Assembly: GCA_964624825.1 (NCBI GenBank)
Contig: CAZUYD010000038.1
Location: 1 to 15,059, forward strand
Source: Enorma sp964624825
GTDB taxonomy: Bacteria; Actinomycetota; Coriobacteriia; Coriobacteriales; Coriobacteriaceae
DNA length: 15,059 nt
Reading direction: 5' to 3'
Shown here: piece after piece, positions 13,884 through 15,059 of the stretch
Position numbering within the stretch: position 1 is the stretch's first letter
Layout of the letters: each line of letters starts with the position of its first letter
Translations under genes and position numbers: made by a program
The notes under the pieces: model-generated
What the model saw: only the letters and a program-made list of their open reading frames with translations
Told to the model about the DNA's origin: nothing
Database searches by the model: none

Positions 13884-14591
13884 CTACTCAGCCATGAAAT
13901 CGCGCTGGATGGATGAGTCGATCTTGACGCCAGGGCCCATGGTGGAGGCGAGAGTGACGCTCTTCACATAGCGACCCTTAGCGGAAGACGGTTTCACGCG
14001 CAGAATCTCAGTGTAGAGCGCTGCATAGTTCTCAACAAGCTTCTGGTCGTCAAATGACACACGCCCGATGGGCACATGGCAGATGCCATACCGATCAGCG
14101 CGATACTCAACGCGGCCGGCCTTGAGCTCGCCGACCATCTTGGCCACATCCATGGTGACGGTGCCGAGCTTCGGGTTCGGCATGAGACCACGAGGGCCGA
14201 GGATCTTACCGATACGACCGACCTTGGCCATCATGTTCGGGGTGGCGATCGCAGCGTCGAAGTTGATCTCGCCGCCCTGAATGGCAGCCACGAGCTCATC
14301 GGAGCCTACGATGTCGGCACCGGCCTCCTCAGCCTCGCGCGCCTTCTCGCCCTCGGCGAAGACGGCCACACGCACGCTCTTGCCCGTACCGTGCGGCAGC
14401 GAGATGGAGCCGCGAATGTTCTGGTCGGCCTTGCGCGTATCGATGCCCAAGCGGAAGTGCGCCTCGACGGTCTCGTCGAACTTGGCGGGAGCGATCTCCT
14501 TCACCAGGCGCACGCCCTCAAGCGGGGTATACAGATTGAACTTGTCGACTTTTTCCGCAGCGGCGCGGAAATTCTTTCCATGCTTTGGCAT
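13884..14591 (-). CDS. rplA: 50S ribosomal protein L1
   Basis: Component of the L1 stalk of the large ribosomal subunit, binding 23S rRNA and helping release deacylated tRNA; in many bacteria it also represses its own mRNA. It has 235 residues, the standard length. Signatures are KFDETVEAHFRLGIDTRKADQ (38-57), NIRGSISLPHGTGK (58-71) and the L1 motif GKILGPRGLMPNPKLGTVT (128-146). The C-terminal half returns to domain I with SVTLASTMGPGVKID. The start is ATG 14591 with AGGAGGT 5 nt upstream. It follows rplK after 103 nt and is closed by an intrinsic terminator. Confidence 0.98.
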   Translation of the reverse strand: MPKHGKNFRAAAEKVDKFNLYTPLEGVRLVKEIAPAKFDETVEAHFRLGIDTRKADQNIRGSISLPHGTGKSVRVAVFAEGEKAREAEEAGADIVGSDELVAAIQGGEINFDAAIATPNMMAKVGRIGKILGPRGLMPNPKLGTVTMDVAKMVGELKAGRVEYRADRYGICHVPIGRVSFDDQKLVENYAALYTEILRVKPSSAKGRYVKSVTLASTMGPGVKIDSSIQRDFMAE

Positions 14592-14659
14592 ATTCTACCT
14601 CCTGTGGTCACAGGGCTCGTGCCCTCCCACATCGATCGCGCGCCCCATTGCGCGCAGAC

Positions 14660-14683
14660 ACGGCGGCAGCTCTCAGCCGCCGT
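14660..14683 (-). other. Hairpin in the rplK-rplA spacer
   Basis: ACGGCGGC (14660-14667) pairs perfectly with GCCGCCGT (14676-14683). Nearer rplA, CCTGTG and CACAGG on the minus strand could pair and cover part of the Shine-Dalgarno sequence. An L1 feedback site here is possible but no L1-binding consensus was recognised. Confidence 0.4.
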
Positions 14684-14694
14684 TTACCAACATG

Positions 14695-15059
14695 TTACTC
14701 GGCGATCGTCACGCCCATGGAACGAGCGGTACCCGCAACGATCTTCTTAGCAGCCTCGATATCGTTCGCGTTCAGATCGGGCATCTTGATTTCGGCAATC
14801 TTGGTAAGCTGCTCCTGGGTGAGCTGGCCGACCTTGTCGCGCTGCGGGACACCAGAACCGCTCTTCAGCTTGAGCTCCTTCTTGATGAGGTGCGCCGCCG
14901 GAGGCGTATGGCACTCGAAATCGAACGAGCGATCCTCGTAGACCTTAATGACGACGGGAATGACGTCACCGGCCTTGTCCTGCGTCGCGGCGTTGAACGC
15001 CTGACAGAACTGCATGATGTTAACCTGGGCAGCACCAAGGGCAGGACCCACGGGGGGTG
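14695..15059 (-). CDS. rplK: 50S ribosomal protein L11 (N-terminus cut by window edge)
   Basis: Protein of the GTPase-associated centre of the 50S subunit, contacted by EF-G, EF-Tu and RelA. The visible part begins within the conserved A-P-P-V-G-P-A-L-G segment, so roughly the first 20-25 residues lie beyond the window; the reading frame is open to the edge, and a GTG at 15051 is an internal Val codon rather than the start. Visible motifs are GPALGAAQVNIMQFC, VYEDRSFDFECHTPPAAHL, and DLNANDIEAAKKIVAGTARSMG near the end. It is cotranscribed with rplA. Confidence 0.97.
   Translation of the reverse strand, partial: PPVGPALGAAQVNIMQFCQAFNAATQDKAGDVIPVVIKVYEDRSFDFECHTPPAAHLIKKELKLKSGSGVPQRDKVGQLTQEQLTKIAEIKMPDLNANDIEAAKKIVAGTARSMGVTIAE

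Overview
The window is high-GC DNA with codon use and ribosomal/biosynthetic protein sequences that fit a Gram-positive actinobacterium, most plausibly class Coriobacteriia (Collinsella/Olsenella-like). That assignment is an impression from the protein sequences (L11, L1, LeuABCD, GuaA), not a computed placement. Most genes lie on the minus strand; only a small XRE regulator at the left and an MscS channel are on the plus strand.

Layout, left to right. (1) 1-720: a small XRE-type regulator with a promoter covered by a direct repeat that resembles the C-boxes of restriction-modification control proteins, then about 320 bp with no credible gene. (2) 723-2367: guaA (GMP synthase) with a clear intrinsic terminator. 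(3) 2368-2865: non-coding, repeat-bearing spacer. (4) 2866-3858: D-2-hydroxyacid dehydrogenase of the D-lactate/VanH/2-hydroxyisocaproate type, with a 12-bp palindrome beside its probable -10 box. (5) 3859-4323: divergent spacer with a 26-bp-period tandem repeat, then mscS on the plus strand, which meets an ArsC/Spx-like gene tail to tail with 13 bp between stops. (6) 5174-10624: leucine operon read leftward, promoter - leader peptide - attenuator - leuA - leuC - leuD - leuB - ArsC/Spx-like gene. All four leucine-pathway proteins look intact, and hairpins sit at the junctions. (7) 10626-11165: repeat-bearing non-coding DNA and a terminator. (8) 11166-12917: padR-family repressor and a translationally coupled single-pass membrane protein, with two copies of a CTGT-N3-ACAG dyad around the promoter and leader. 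(9) 12918-13327: more AT-rich non-coding stretch containing a perfect 27-bp inverted repeat 197 bp end to end (MITE-like or a large RNA hairpin). (10) 13328-13663: small acidic protein of unknown function. (11) 13823-15059: terminator, rplA (L1), and rplK (L11), cut by the window edge.

The most informative find is the leucine leader: a 32-residue ORF at 10448-10546 (minus) with eight Leu codons, five of them the normally rare CTA and three of those consecutive, followed by mutually exclusive RNA pairings ahead of leuA. This is the architecture of ribosome-mediated attenuation. The other signals worth checking are the 27-bp inverted repeat, the C-box-like operator, the paired PadR dyads, and the ArsC-like protein that lacks the usual cysteine.
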